Assembly: GCF_041821065.1 (NCBI RefSeq)
Contig: NZ_JBGUAX010000002.1
Coordinates: 62,001 to 126,000, forward strand
Direction: 5' to 3'
Length of the DNA stretch: 64,000 nt
DNA from: Egicoccus sp. AB-alg2
GTDB taxonomy: Bacteria > Actinomycetota > Nitriliruptoria > Nitriliruptorales > Nitriliruptoraceae
Of the stretch, positions 55,133 to 63,700 are shown piece after piece (the stretch's first letter is position 1; every line of letters starts with the position of its first letter). The notes under the pieces are model-generated. The model worked only from the letters and a program-made list of their open reading frames with translations. It had not been told where the DNA came from and made no database searches. The position numbers and the translations under genes are program-made.

Positions 55133-56620
55133 ATGCCCACACCCCCCGCCACCCCGCCCAGCACCGTCAGCGCGGTGCCCGCGACCGCGCCTCGCGCGGG
55201 GTACCGAGCAGTCCGGCTGCACCACAACGGCGCCCGCGAACACGCCCCGGACTACACGACCGACGCCGCTCCGGTGCCCGGCCACACCGATGGTGGGGAT
55301 CTGCGCCTGGCGATCCGGCACGCGGCCGCTGCGATGGAACGGGTCCGGGTGTTGGCGGCCGACCGGGCCGTGTCTGGTAACGGGGAGCTGGCCGGGCTGC
55401 TGGAACTGCTCGCCACTGCTGACACCTGCCAGGCCGCGGTGGTCGAACTGGTCGACCGCATCGAAGACGGCTCGCTGGCCGAACGTCGGGCCGGTCTGCC
55501 GTTGGAGGGGCTGCTCGCATTGCAGTCCAAGGCCACGTTCGGGGACCGGCGGTTCCTGCACACCGTCCGGGACGTGCTGGCCTGTATGCCCAACGTCAAG
55601 GCCGCGTTCCATGCCGGTGCGCTCGGCTGGGGGCAGGTCCGCGCGATCGTGTGCGAAGCCGGCCCGTTGACGGTGGCGCTGCGGGCCGAGCTCGACCAGC
55701 GGTTCGCGGATCTCGACGAGCTCGAGCGGCTGCAGGCCGACGAGCTGGTCGACCACGTGCGGGTCGCGGCCGGCCGGCTACGTGAAGACCTCGAACAGGC
55801 CCGTAGTGTCCGGCGGGTCGAGCGGCGCTATCTGCACGTCCAGCCCGACCTCGAAGGCGGCGTGCGCGGTTCGTTCGCGTTCCCGGCCACCGAGGGGGCG
55901 CTGCTCCGCGAGGCGCTCGAAGCCGCCGCCGCACCGCCCACCGGTGACCGCGACGTGACCCGTGACGCCCTCGACCCTGATCCGGACACCGTCGACGACG
56001 ACGGCCCGGACGTGCTCGGCGAGGGGTTCGATCGGCCGCGGGGCCGGCAGCTGGCGGATGCGTTCGTCAAGCTGGCCGAGGTGTTCCTGTCCGGCCACCG
56101 TACCGACGGCACCATGGTGCGTGCCCGCCCGTCGATGGTGGTGGTCACCGACATCCAGTCCCTGGTCGGTGACTCCGAGCAGGCGCGGCGGGCGCGGCTG
56201 TTGTGGCGGCTGCCGGGCGCGCCGCCGGCGCTGACCCCGTTGGCGTTGCGGCGGCTGACGGATGACTGCCGGATGCAGTTCGTGCTGACCGACGGGCACG
56301 AGGTGCTGGGCATCAGCGCCCCGACCACGTCGATCCCAGCCCGGCTACGTCAGGCGGTGCTGGCCCGCGACCAGGGCTGCCGGTTCCCGGGCTGCCGGAT
56401 GCCGGCCGCCTGGACCGACCTGCACCACGTCATCCCACGCGAACACGGCGGCCACACGGTGCTGCACAACCTGGTCGCGCTCTGCCGACGGCATCACACC
56501 GCGGTCACCGAAGGCCGCTGGCAACTCGACATGACCGTCGACGGGACCGTCACCGTCAAACGCGGACTTCGGCGGGCGACCTCCGACCCGCCGCTACGGC
56601 GACAACCGGTCACCGCCTGA
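55133..56620 (+). CDS. DUF222 / HNH endonuclease-like (13E12-type) protein
   Basis: A 495-residue protein: a DUF222 helical region (~60-330, AMERVRVLAADRAVSGNGELAGLLELLA, MPNVKAAFHAGALGWGQVRAIV) and a C-terminal HNH domain (LARDQGCRFPGCRMPAAWTDLHHVIPREHGGHTVLHNLVALCRRHH) with two CxxC-type Cys and the His-His-Asn-His catalytic set. These repetitive genes are numerous in actinobacteria and sometimes inhabited by inteins or mobile elements; role unknown. No intein is present here. High copy similarity elsewhere in the genome is expected. Confidence 0.92.
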   Translation: MPTPPATPPSTVSAVPATAPRAGYRAVRLHHNGAREHAPDYTTDAAPVPGHTDGGDLRLAIRHAAAAMERVRVLAADRAVSGNGELAGLLELLATADTCQAAVVELVDRIEDGSLAERRAGLPLEGLLALQSKATFGDRRFLHTVRDVLACMPNVKAAFHAGALGWGQVRAIVCEAGPLTVALRAELDQRFADLDELERLQADELVDHVRVAAGRLREDLEQARSVRRVERRYLHVQPDLEGGVRGSFAFPATEGALLREALEAAAAPPTGDRDVTRDALDPDPDTVDDDGPDVLGEGFDRPRGRQLADAFVKLAEVFLSGHRTDGTMVRARPSMVVVTDIQSLVGDSEQARRARLLWRLPGAPPALTPLALRRLTDDCRMQFVLTDGHEVLGISAPTTSIPARLRQAVLARDQGCRFPGCRMPAAWTDLHHVIPREHGGHTVLHNLVALCRRHHTAVTEGRWQLDMTVDGTVTVKRGLRRATSDPPLRRQPVTA

Positions 56621-56848
56621 CCTCGCACTTGCGGCGACATCCGTCGACCGCACCCGACCGCACCACGCTCGGCACGCCCGGCTACATCCGCATGTCGCCG
56701 GGCCGTCAGACGGGCGCCGTCACAGGCGCGCGGCGAGGCGGTCGTCGTCGGTGGCCAGCCCGAGCAGCCGGTTGCGCTGTGTCGCTGCAACGCCGCTGCA
56801 ACAGGGCGCGGCAGTGTGTGGGCATCACCACGTCAGGAGGGATGCCCC

Positions 56849-57241
56849 ATGACCACGACCGCACGCGCACGTACCGAGGTGGAGGCCGAGATCAAGGAGA
56901 CGCTGGGACTCGTCCCGAGCTTCTTCACCACCATCCCGGAGGACACGCTCGACCACGAGTGGCAACTGTTCCAGCGCATGGAGTTCGGCGAGACCCGCAT
57001 CCCGAACAAGTACAAGGAACTGCTGATGCTCGCAGTGCACGCGGAGACGCGCTGCCGCTACTGCACGCTGTTCCACACCGAGGCCGCGAAGCTCTTCGGC
57101 GCGACCGACGAGGAGATCCAGGAGGCGGTCCACCTCGCCAAGTACACGGTCGGCTGGAGCGTGTACCTGAACGGCATGCGCGAGCCCGAGGACCGGTTCG
57201 CCGACGAGCTCGCGCAGATCGGCGCGCACCTGTCCGCCTGA
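56849..57241 (+). CDS. AhpD-like carboxymuconolactone decarboxylase family protein
   Basis: A 130-residue helical protein with LGLVPSFFTTIPEDTLDHEWQLFQ and the redox motif AVHAETRCRYCTLFHTEAAKLFGATDEEI (E-x6-CxxC-x3-H), as in AhpD peroxidase/disulfide reductases. GGAGG lies 8 bases before ATG 56849. First gene of a five-gene unit. Upstream (56783-56802) CGCTGCAAC is repeated with an 11-bp period, possibly an activator site. Confidence 0.9.
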   Translation: MTTTARARTEVEAEIKETLGLVPSFFTTIPEDTLDHEWQLFQRMEFGETRIPNKYKELLMLAVHAETRCRYCTLFHTEAAKLFGATDEEIQEAVHLAKYTVGWSVYLNGMREPEDRFADELAQIGAHLSA

Positions 57242-57274
57242 CCGCGAGGCGGCGTCTGCCCAGGAGGAACGCTC

Positions 57275-57457
57275 GTGAGGGTCGAGCGAGTCCGACCGAC
57301 CGCATGGCGCGTGACGTTCCACCCGCTGGAGCTCGCGGCGCTCATCTCCGCGGCCCGGTGGGCCGAGGGCGGGGCGGAGGGCGAGCTGCCCCCGGAGGCG
57401 CGCTCGCAGCTCCGCGCCGTGCTCGACAGCTACGACGAGGCGGTCGCCCGCAGCTGA
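57275..57457 (+). CDS. 60-residue hypothetical protein
   Basis: MRVERVRPTAWRVTFHPLE, then a helix LAALISAARWAEGGAEGELPPEARSQLRAVLDSYDEAVAR. AGGAGG lies before GTG 57275, and it sits 33 bases after the AhpD-like gene in the same operon. No family recognised. The small helical fold with one amphipathic helix suggests a binding partner of a neighbour. Confidence 0.7.
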   Translation: MRVERVRPTAWRVTFHPLELAALISAARWAEGGAEGELPPEARSQLRAVLDSYDEAVARS

Positions 57458-57527
57458 CCGCCGCAGCCGCGCCGCGCGCCTCCCTGCTGCGGGCCTGCGA
57501 ATCCCGAACGCCGTCCGGAGGTACCAC

Positions 57528-58112
57528 ATGCACCGCAATGGACTGGATCTGACCGTACTCGAACGTTCCACGGCGCAGCTCGCCGCCGGACCGGCTGCCG
57601 GCGCCACCCGTCTACGCGTCACCAACCGCTGGGCGGGCGCCTTCGCCGCGACCGCGCGGGCCGACGAACTCCGCGTCGGGCCGCTCGCCCTGCCGCGCGA
57701 TCACGAGGTCGGCGTCGACCTGCCCACACCCTTCGGCGGCCACGACCGTGCGCCCGCCCCGGGCGAGCTGCTGCTGTCCGCGCTCACGGGCTGCGTGTTG
57801 CACCAGTTCGTGCAGCATGCCGCCGTCGGCGGGCTCGACCTCGACGGGCTGACGATCAGCGCCGAGGGACACCTCGACCTGCGCGGCAGCCTGGGAGTAC
57901 CCGGCGTCGAGCCCGGCATGACACGAATAGCGCTCCACGCCGAGGTGGCGACCGAGGTGGACGATGGCGCGCTGCGCGAACTGCTCGCCTCGGCCGTCGC
58001 CACCTCGCCGGTCGCCGGCTCCCTGCGCGGCTCGGTCCACCTCGACGCCGAGGCGGAGGCGATCGCGCCGGTGCGCCCGACGCCTACGACTGCCACGACC
58101 GCCACGACCTGA
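57528..58112 (+). CDS. OsmC family protein
   Basis: A 194-residue OsmC/Ohr fold protein. GELLLSALTGCVLHQFVQHAAVGGLDLDGLTISAEGHLDLRG contains the resolving-type Cys of the helix, with VNRWAGAF-like strands before it. The other Cys expected in classical Ohr is not evident, so peroxidase activity is uncertain; many OsmC proteins have only one. GGAGG precedes ATG 57528. The C-terminus ends in a Thr-rich tail. Third gene of the operon. Confidence 0.85.
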   Translation: MHRNGLDLTVLERSTAQLAAGPAAGATRLRVTNRWAGAFAATARADELRVGPLALPRDHEVGVDLPTPFGGHDRAPAPGELLLSALTGCVLHQFVQHAAVGGLDLDGLTISAEGHLDLRGSLGVPGVEPGMTRIALHAEVATEVDDGALRELLASAVATSPVAGSLRGSVHLDAEAEAIAPVRPTPTTATTATT

Positions 58113-58145
58113 CAGCCAGGGACGCGACGACCACGCAAGCGGAGG

Positions 58146-58931
58146 ATGATCATGCGACGGCTGCTCCTCGTCGGGTACGGCGCCCTCGCCTACCTGCTGT
58201 TCCTCGGCGTCTTCGCCTACACGGTCGGGTTCCTCGCCAACGCGGTGGTCCCACGCGGCATCGACGAGGGGCCGGCCGGGCCACTGCCGGTCGCGATCGC
58301 CGTGAACGCCGCGCTGCTGGGGCTCTTCGCCGTCCAGCACACGGTCATGGCCCGGCCCGGTTTCAAGCGCTGGTGGACCCGATTCGTGCCGCCGTCGATC
58401 GAACGCAGCACGTTCGTGCTGGCCGCGAGCCTGTCGCTCGTGCTCGTCGTCCGGCTCTGGCAGCCGATGCCGGAGACGGTCTGGCCCGTCGAGTCCGGAT
58501 GGCTACGGGTGGGGCTGTGGGGCCTGTACGGCCTGGGTTGGGTCACCGTCGTGGGCAGCACGTTCATGATCGACCACTTCGAACTGTTCGGGCTGAGCCA
58601 GGTGGTCGCGCGCGCCCGCGAGCGCGCCCACGTCCCGCCGCCGTTCCGTCTGACGATGCTCTACGCGTTCGTCCGGCACCCGATCATGGTCGGCTTCCTG
58701 ATCGCGTTCTGGGCCACGCCCGACATGAGCCAGGGCCGGCTGCTCTTCGCGGCGCTCGGCACCGGCTACATCCTCTTGGGGGTCCGGTTCGAGGAGCGCG
58801 ACCTACGGGCGAGCCTCGGCGACACCTACCGGCGCTACGAGGCCGAGGTCCCGCGGTTCGTGCCTCGGTTCGCCCGCCCGCACGAGGGTGCGCCGGTGGA
58901 CGATGGCGTGCCCGTCGCGCAGGATGGCTGA
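58146..58931 (+). CDS. NnrU / methanethiol S-methyltransferase (MddA)-like membrane protein
   Basis: A 261-residue protein with about six membrane helices. Blocks typical of the MddA/NnrU/isoprenylcysteine methyltransferase group: AVQHTVMARPGFKRWWTRFVPPSIERSTFV, TFMIDHFELFGLSQVV and LYAFVRHPIMVGFLIAFWATP, LGVRFEERDLRASLGDTYRRYEAEVPRFVP. MddA methylates methanethiol to dimethyl sulfide; whether this one does is not proven. Fourth gene of the unit, 15 bases before the fusion gene. Confidence 0.85.
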   Translation: MIMRRLLLVGYGALAYLLFLGVFAYTVGFLANAVVPRGIDEGPAGPLPVAIAVNAALLGLFAVQHTVMARPGFKRWWTRFVPPSIERSTFVLAASLSLVLVVRLWQPMPETVWPVESGWLRVGLWGLYGLGWVTVVGSTFMIDHFELFGLSQVVARARERAHVPPPFRLTMLYAFVRHPIMVGFLIAFWATPDMSQGRLLFAALGTGYILLGVRFEERDLRASLGDTYRRYEAEVPRFVPRFARPHEGAPVDDGVPVAQDG

Positions 58932-58946
58932 CGGAGGGAGCGGATC

Positions 58947-61130
58947 ATGCGAGCGCGGGAGGCCGACGCCGACGGCTTCGTCGAGCACGAGGGCGTCAAG
59001 ATCCACTACGAGGTGTTCGGCGACGGCGCCCCGACGCTGCTGCTCCTGCCGACCTGGACCATCGTCCACAAACGGTTCTGGAAGGCGCAGATCGGCCACC
59101 TCGCCCGCCACTTCCGCGTCGTCACCTACGACGGTCCCGGCAACGGCCGCTCCGACCGGCCCGTCGACCCGCAGGCCTACCACCATCAGCGGCAGGTCGC
59201 TTACGCCCTCGCGGTGCTGGACGCCACAGGGACGGAGCTGGCCGTGCTCGTGTCGCTGTCGCAGGCCGCGAACTGGGTGCTCGACCTCGCGAGCAACCAC
59301 CCGGACCGGGTCCTCGGTGCCGTCTACGTCGCGCCGTCGCTGGACGTGGCGGACGGCCACGATGCCCGCAGCGTCGGTGTCGACTTCTCGGGTCCGGCGC
59401 CGCGCGGACTGCAGCCGTCGCGTGTCCCGTCGGGCGGACGCGATGCGGCCACCGACTGGCCCAAGTACAACCTCGCCTACTGGCAGGAGCACCACGAGGA
59501 CTTCCTCTGGTTCTTCTTCGGCCAGTGCTTCTCCGAGGAGTTCTCGACCAAGCCGATCGAGGACTGCGTCGCCTGGGGCCTGGAGACGACGCCCGAGGTG
59601 CTGGTCGCCGAGGCGCGGGGGCAGGCCAGGCCCGAACGCCCGGTCGTCGAGGCATGGGCGGCCGCCGTGGCCAGCCCGACGCTGGTGATCCACGGCGATC
59701 GGGATCGCATCAGCCGACTGCGACGGGCCGAACGGTTGGCGGAGCTGACCGGGGGTGAACTGCTGGTCCTGGAGGGCGGCGGGCACCTGCCGCTGGCACG
59801 CGACCCCGTCCGGCTCAACCTGGCGATCCAGCAGTTCGCCGAACGGTTCCGGCCGGCTCCGTCGGGGCGCCGCACCTGGCGGCGTGCCGCACGGCGTGGC
59901 AGGAGCGTGCTGTACCTGTCCTCGCCGATCGGGCTGGGTCATGCCCGCCGCGACCTCGCGATCGCACAGGAACTGCGCCGCCACCACCCGGACGTCGAGG
60001 TGGACTGGCTCACGCAACATCCGGTGACCCGGTTCCTCGAGCAGGCCGGCGAGCGCGTCCATCCAGCCAGCGCCTGGCTCGCCAGCGAGTCCGGCCACGT
60101 CGAGGCGCAGGCCGGCGAGCACGACCTGCACTGCTTCCAGGCGCTGCGCGAGATGGACGAGATCCTGGTCGCCAACTTCCACGTCTTCCACGACCTCGTC
60201 GCCGACGGCACCTACGACCTGGTCGTCGGGGACGAGTCCTGGGACGTCGACCACTTCCTCCACGACAACCCGGAGCTGAAGCGCGGCGCGTACGCGTGGT
60301 TCACCGACTTCGTGGGGATGCTGCCGATGCCGGGCGGCGACCGCGGGCCGTTCTCCGGCTCGACCGACCCGGACGCGCGCGAGGCGGTCGTGGCTGCCGA
60401 CGTGAACGCGGAGATGATCGAGCAGATCGAACGGTTCCCGTACGTACGGGACCGGGCCATCTTCGTGGGCGACCCCGAGGACATCGTGCCCGGTCGCTTC
60501 GGTCCCGACCTGCCCGGGATCCGCGAGTGGACCGAGGCGCACTACGACTTCGCCGGCTACGTGACCGGCTTCGACCCGGTGGGCCTGCCCGACCGCGACG
60601 AATTGCGCGCCGAACTCGGCTACGCGCCGGGCGAACAGGTGTGCATCGTCACGGTGGGTGGATCGGGTGTCGGCGGCGACCTGCTGCGTCGCGTCATCGC
60701 GGCCCACCCGCAGGCCGCACGCGCGGTCGACGGGCTGCGCATGGTGGTCGTCGCCGGCCCGCGTATCGACCCGGCGTCCCTGCCGAGCCACGACGGTCTC
60801 GAGGTGGTCGGCTTCCTGCCCGGCCTCCACCGCCACCTCGCGGCCTGCGACCTGGCCGTGGTGCAGGGCGGGCTGACCACCTGCATGGAGCTGACCGCGA
60901 CCGGCCGCCCGTTCGTCTACGTGCCGCTCCGCCACCACTTCGAGCAGCACCACCACGTGGCGCACCGGCTGCGACGCTACGGCGCCGGCCGCCGCCTGGA
61001 CTACCAGGAAGCGGACCCGGACCACCTCGCGGCCGTGATCGCGCAGGAGATCGGCCGGGACGTCGCCTACCGGCCGGTCGCCACGGACGGGGCCGAACGC
61101 GCCGCGGCGCTGCTCGCCGACCTGCTGTGA
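58947..61130 (+). CDS. Alpha/beta hydrolase - GT-B glycosyltransferase fusion
   Basis: A 727-residue two-domain protein. Residues ~10-295: alpha/beta hydrolase (LLLLPTWTIVHKRFW, YDGPGNGRSDRP, elbow LVSLSQAANW, acid VIHGDRDRI, His in LEGGGHLPLARD). The elbow lacks the first Gly of GxSxG. Residues ~315-727: GT-B/MurG-like glycosyltransferase (LYLSSPIGLGHARRDLAIAQELRRHHP, VTVGGSGVGGDLLRR, VVQGGLTTCMELTATGRPFVYVPLRHHFEQHHHVAHRL). Neither product nor donor is known. GGAGGGAG precedes ATG 58947. Last gene of the operon; convergent with the frameshifted gene, 8 bases away. Confidence 0.85.
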   Translation: MRAREADADGFVEHEGVKIHYEVFGDGAPTLLLLPTWTIVHKRFWKAQIGHLARHFRVVTYDGPGNGRSDRPVDPQAYHHQRQVAYALAVLDATGTELAVLVSLSQAANWVLDLASNHPDRVLGAVYVAPSLDVADGHDARSVGVDFSGPAPRGLQPSRVPSGGRDAATDWPKYNLAYWQEHHEDFLWFFFGQCFSEEFSTKPIEDCVAWGLETTPEVLVAEARGQARPERPVVEAWAAAVASPTLVIHGDRDRISRLRRAERLAELTGGELLVLEGGGHLPLARDPVRLNLAIQQFAERFRPAPSGRRTWRRAARRGRSVLYLSSPIGLGHARRDLAIAQELRRHHPDVEVDWLTQHPVTRFLEQAGERVHPASAWLASESGHVEAQAGEHDLHCFQALREMDEILVANFHVFHDLVADGTYDLVVGDESWDVDHFLHDNPELKRGAYAWFTDFVGMLPMPGGDRGPFSGSTDPDAREAVVAADVNAEMIEQIERFPYVRDRAIFVGDPEDIVPGRFGPDLPGIREWTEAHYDFAGYVTGFDPVGLPDRDELRAELGYAPGEQVCIVTVGGSGVGGDLLRRVIAAHPQAARAVDGLRMVVVAGPRIDPASLPSHDGLEVVGFLPGLHRHLAACDLAVVQGGLTTCMELTATGRPFVYVPLRHHFEQHHHVAHRLRRYGAGRRLDYQEADPDHLAAVIAQEIGRDVAYRPVATDGAERAAALLADLL

Positions 61131-61138
61131 CGGCCGGA

Positions 61139-61634
61139 TCAGCTCGCGGTGTCCCGCGGGTGGTCGCGGATCCGTTCGGGTCGCCAGGGCCACGCGTTCT
61201 CGAGCCACGCGCGGACGGTCGCGGCCAGCAGCGCGTCGAGATCCACCCGGTCGACGCGAACCCAGCTCTGCACATGGACGTCGGTGCCGGGCTGGTCGTC
61301 GGGGTAGATGTAGACGCACCCGATGACGTCGGCGACGTCGGCGGGGCCACGAGCCTCGAGCACGGTGTAGGTGAAGCCGACCCGGTCGCGGAAGTGGTCG
61401 TGGTGGCGCTGCAGGTCCGCGAGGTTCTGCTCGAGCGACATGGGCCGCGGCCAGCTCCCGTCCGGATACCCCGGCGTCGAACGGATGTGGTCGATGGAGC
61501 CCATCCACGCCGCGTGGTCGCGCTCGTTGTGTTCCGGGCCGAGAAGGCCGGAGCCGGAAGGCCGTGTGGTCCAGGTGCGTCGGCGGTGAGAAATCGGCCG
61601 GGACGAACGGTTCTTGGTCCTGGCGTATCGGCAC
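61139..61634 (-). pseudogene. Acetyltransferase-like gene with a +1 frameshift
   Basis: Start GTG 61634 (GGAGGAG upstream) reads MPIRQDQEPFVPADFSPPTHLDHTAFRLR, then the frame degenerates. A frame one base different continues LLGPEHNERDHAAWMGSIDHIRSTPGYPDGSWPRPMSLEQNLADL, and ends VRAWLENAWPWRPERIRDHP. Combined they match a compact actinobacterial GNAT-like family with GFTYTVLEA and VIGCVYIYPD. One extra base lies near 61545-61555. Length 496 is not a multiple of three. Confidence 0.78.
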
Positions 61635-61835
61635 GGGCGCTCCTCCGTGTCCGGGCATCGCCGCGATCCTACGGCCGCGAAGCCGCCCAGTTCAGATCGA
61701 GGTCGGTGACGGCCCCGCACCGGGGCGAGCACGGTGGATCGGTGCCATATTCCCCGGCTCGTTCCGACCGCACGGCCGCCCTCGAACGACTAGACGTACG
61801 ACTTGCGCTGCGCAATGAGCCCGCGAGGAGGCCAT

Positions 61836-62792
61836 GTGGACGGTTCGAGGGTCGAACAGGCTGGCGCCGAACATCCCGTCGTCGTGCGCGGGTTGCGGAT
61901 GCGGTACGGGAACAGCGACGTGCTCACGGGTGTCGACTTCGACGTGGCGCGCGGGGAGGTCGTCGCGCTGCTCGGTCCCAACGGTGCCGGCAAGACCACG
62001 ACGATCGAGATCCTCGAGGGCTTCCGGATGCCGTCCGGCGGTGAGGTCACCGTGCTCGGTGCGGACCCGGCGACCGGCGACGAGTCCTGGCGGGCACGCA
62101 GCGGGGTGGTGCTGCAGTCGTGGCGCGATCATCCGCGATGGACGCCCCGTCGGCTTCTGACCCACCTCGGCCGCTACTACCTGCCCTTCTCGACCGCGGA
62201 GAGGCCACGTCCCCGTGACGTCGAGGAGCTGATCTCACTCGTCGGCCTCGTCGAGCAGGCCGACCAGAAGATCGTCACGCTCTCCGGAGGCCAGCGCCGC
62301 CGGCTGGACGTGGCCATCGGCATCGTCGGCCGCCCAGAACTGCTCTTCCTCGACGAGCCGACGACCGGGTTCGACCCGCACGCGCGCCGGGAGTTCCACG
62401 ACCTCGTGTATCGACTGTCGGAGGTCGAGGACACCACGATCCTGTTGACCACCCATGACCTGGCGGAGGCCGAGAAGCTCGCCGACCGGATCCTGATCCT
62501 GGCGGCGGGCCGGATCGTCGCCGACGGTTCGGCCGACGAGCTCGCGCGGCAGGTCGAGGGCAAGACCCACGTCCGCTGGCGCCGCGACGGGGAGCACCAC
62601 GTGCACGCGGCCGACGACGCCGTCGGCTTCGTCCGGCAGCTGCTCGCCCAGTACGACGACCTCGACGACCTGGAGGTGCGCCACACGAGCCTCGAGGACA
62701 CCTATCTGACGATGGTGCAGCAGCACGAGTCTGGCGACGCGGTCGATGCGGCATCCACGTTCACGCGCACGACCGAGGAGGTGGGTCCGTGA
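61836..62792 (+). CDS. ABC-2 type transporter ATP-binding protein
   Basis: A 318-residue ATPase: Walker A LLGPNGAGKTTTI, signature LSGGQRRRLDVAIG, Walker B LLFLDEPTTGFDP, H-loop TTHDLAEAEKL; the C-terminal ~90 residues are DrrA-like. It exports drugs or lipids together with the permease. GTG 61836 has GAGGAGG 4 bases upstream; ATG 61815 is an alternative. Overlaps the permease by four bases (GTGA). Confidence 0.93.
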   Translation: MDGSRVEQAGAEHPVVVRGLRMRYGNSDVLTGVDFDVARGEVVALLGPNGAGKTTTIEILEGFRMPSGGEVTVLGADPATGDESWRARSGVVLQSWRDHPRWTPRRLLTHLGRYYLPFSTAERPRPRDVEELISLVGLVEQADQKIVTLSGGQRRRLDVAIGIVGRPELLFLDEPTTGFDPHARREFHDLVYRLSEVEDTTILLTTHDLAEAEKLADRILILAAGRIVADGSADELARQVEGKTHVRWRRDGEHHVHAADDAVGFVRQLLAQYDDLDDLEVRHTSLEDTYLTMVQQHESGDAVDAASTFTRTTEEVGP

Positions 62793-63643
62793 ACCCCAAG
62801 TTGCATGCGAGCCGGATCGGGCTCCACCGAGGCTGGACCGAGTTCCTCCAGAGCTTGAAGAGCCCGCAGGACCAGGGGTTCTACCTGTTCATGGCGCTCG
62901 CCGTGCTCGGCTACCTCTTCATCCGTCGCAACACGGTCATCGACGAGATCGGGATGACCATCCCGCAGGTGTCGATGCCGTCGATCCTGGGTGGCTTGCT
63001 CGCGTTCGGGGTGGTGATCGGTCCTGCCTACCAGTTGGCCATGGATCGGGAGGACGGCACGTTGCTGCGCTACAAGGCCATGCCGCACGGCATCGGCGGA
63101 TACGTCACCAGCCAGCTCGCCTACCACTCGCTCGGGTTGGTACCGATGCTGCTGGTCATCCTGGTCCCGGGCTTCCTGTTGTTCGACGGGCTCATGCAGC
63201 GCGGCACGACGGGCTGGCTGACCATGATCTGGGTGCTGCTGCTCGGTCTGGCCGCGATGATGCCGATCGGCATCGTCATCGGCGCCCTCGTACCGAGCAC
63301 GCAGAAAGTCGGCAGCTGGGGCATGCTGCCGATCATGGTGCTGGTGAGCATCTCGGGCATCTTCTTCCCGATCCAGGCCCTCTGGGGCTGGGTCCAGCCG
63401 ATCGCGCAGGCCTTCCCGCTCTACTGGATCGGGCTCGGCATGCGCTCGGCGTTCCTGCCCGATGCCGCCCTGGCGATCGAGGTTGGACAGTCGTGGCGCA
63501 CCGGCGCGACCGTCGCCGTCCTCGCCGCGTGGGCCATCGTCGGCACGGCCATCTGCCCGCCGGTGCTGCGGCGCATGGCACGCCGCCAGTCCGGCGCAGC
63601 GGTGCAGGCTGCCCGTGAGCAGGCGACGCAGTGGGTGCGATGA
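62789..63643 (+). CDS. ABC-2 type transporter permease
   Basis: A 284-residue membrane protein with about six helices (GFYLFMALAVLGYLFI, SILGGLLAFGVVIGPAYQL, PMLLVILVPGFLLF, LLGLAAMMPIGIVIGAL, VLVSISGIFFPIQALWGWV, VLAAWAIVGTAI). The DREDGTLLRYKAMPHG loop is typical of DrrB/ABC-2 permeases. Coupled to the ATPase. Substrate unknown; no sensor kinase follows on this strand. Confidence 0.92.
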   Translation: MNPKLHASRIGLHRGWTEFLQSLKSPQDQGFYLFMALAVLGYLFIRRNTVIDEIGMTIPQVSMPSILGGLLAFGVVIGPAYQLAMDREDGTLLRYKAMPHGIGGYVTSQLAYHSLGLVPMLLVILVPGFLLFDGLMQRGTTGWLTMIWVLLLGLAAMMPIGIVIGALVPSTQKVGSWGMLPIMVLVSISGIFFPIQALWGWVQPIAQAFPLYWIGLGMRSAFLPDAALAIEVGQSWRTGATVAVLAAWAIVGTAICPPVLRRMARRQSGAAVQAAREQATQWVR

Positions 63644-63700
63644 CCGCCGGGATGGACCGTGGAACTGGCGCAGTGACCTCGCAACACGACACCAGGCTGG

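Noticed and set aside
53786-55756. Minus-strand ORF of 656 codons opposite the AfsR-like gene
   Set aside because: Crosses two real genes and a terminator; shadow frame.
56621-56848. Coding capacity between the DUF222-HNH gene and the AhpD-like gene
   Set aside because: Open frames are Arg-rich shadows. Only the repeated CGCTGCAAC pair stands out and it is more likely regulatory.
58803-61658. Minus-strand ORF of 951 codons opposite the hydrolase-glycosyltransferase gene
   Set aside because: Only its first ~35 codons (near 61634) are real, as the start of the frameshifted acetyltransferase-like gene; the rest is antisense shadow.
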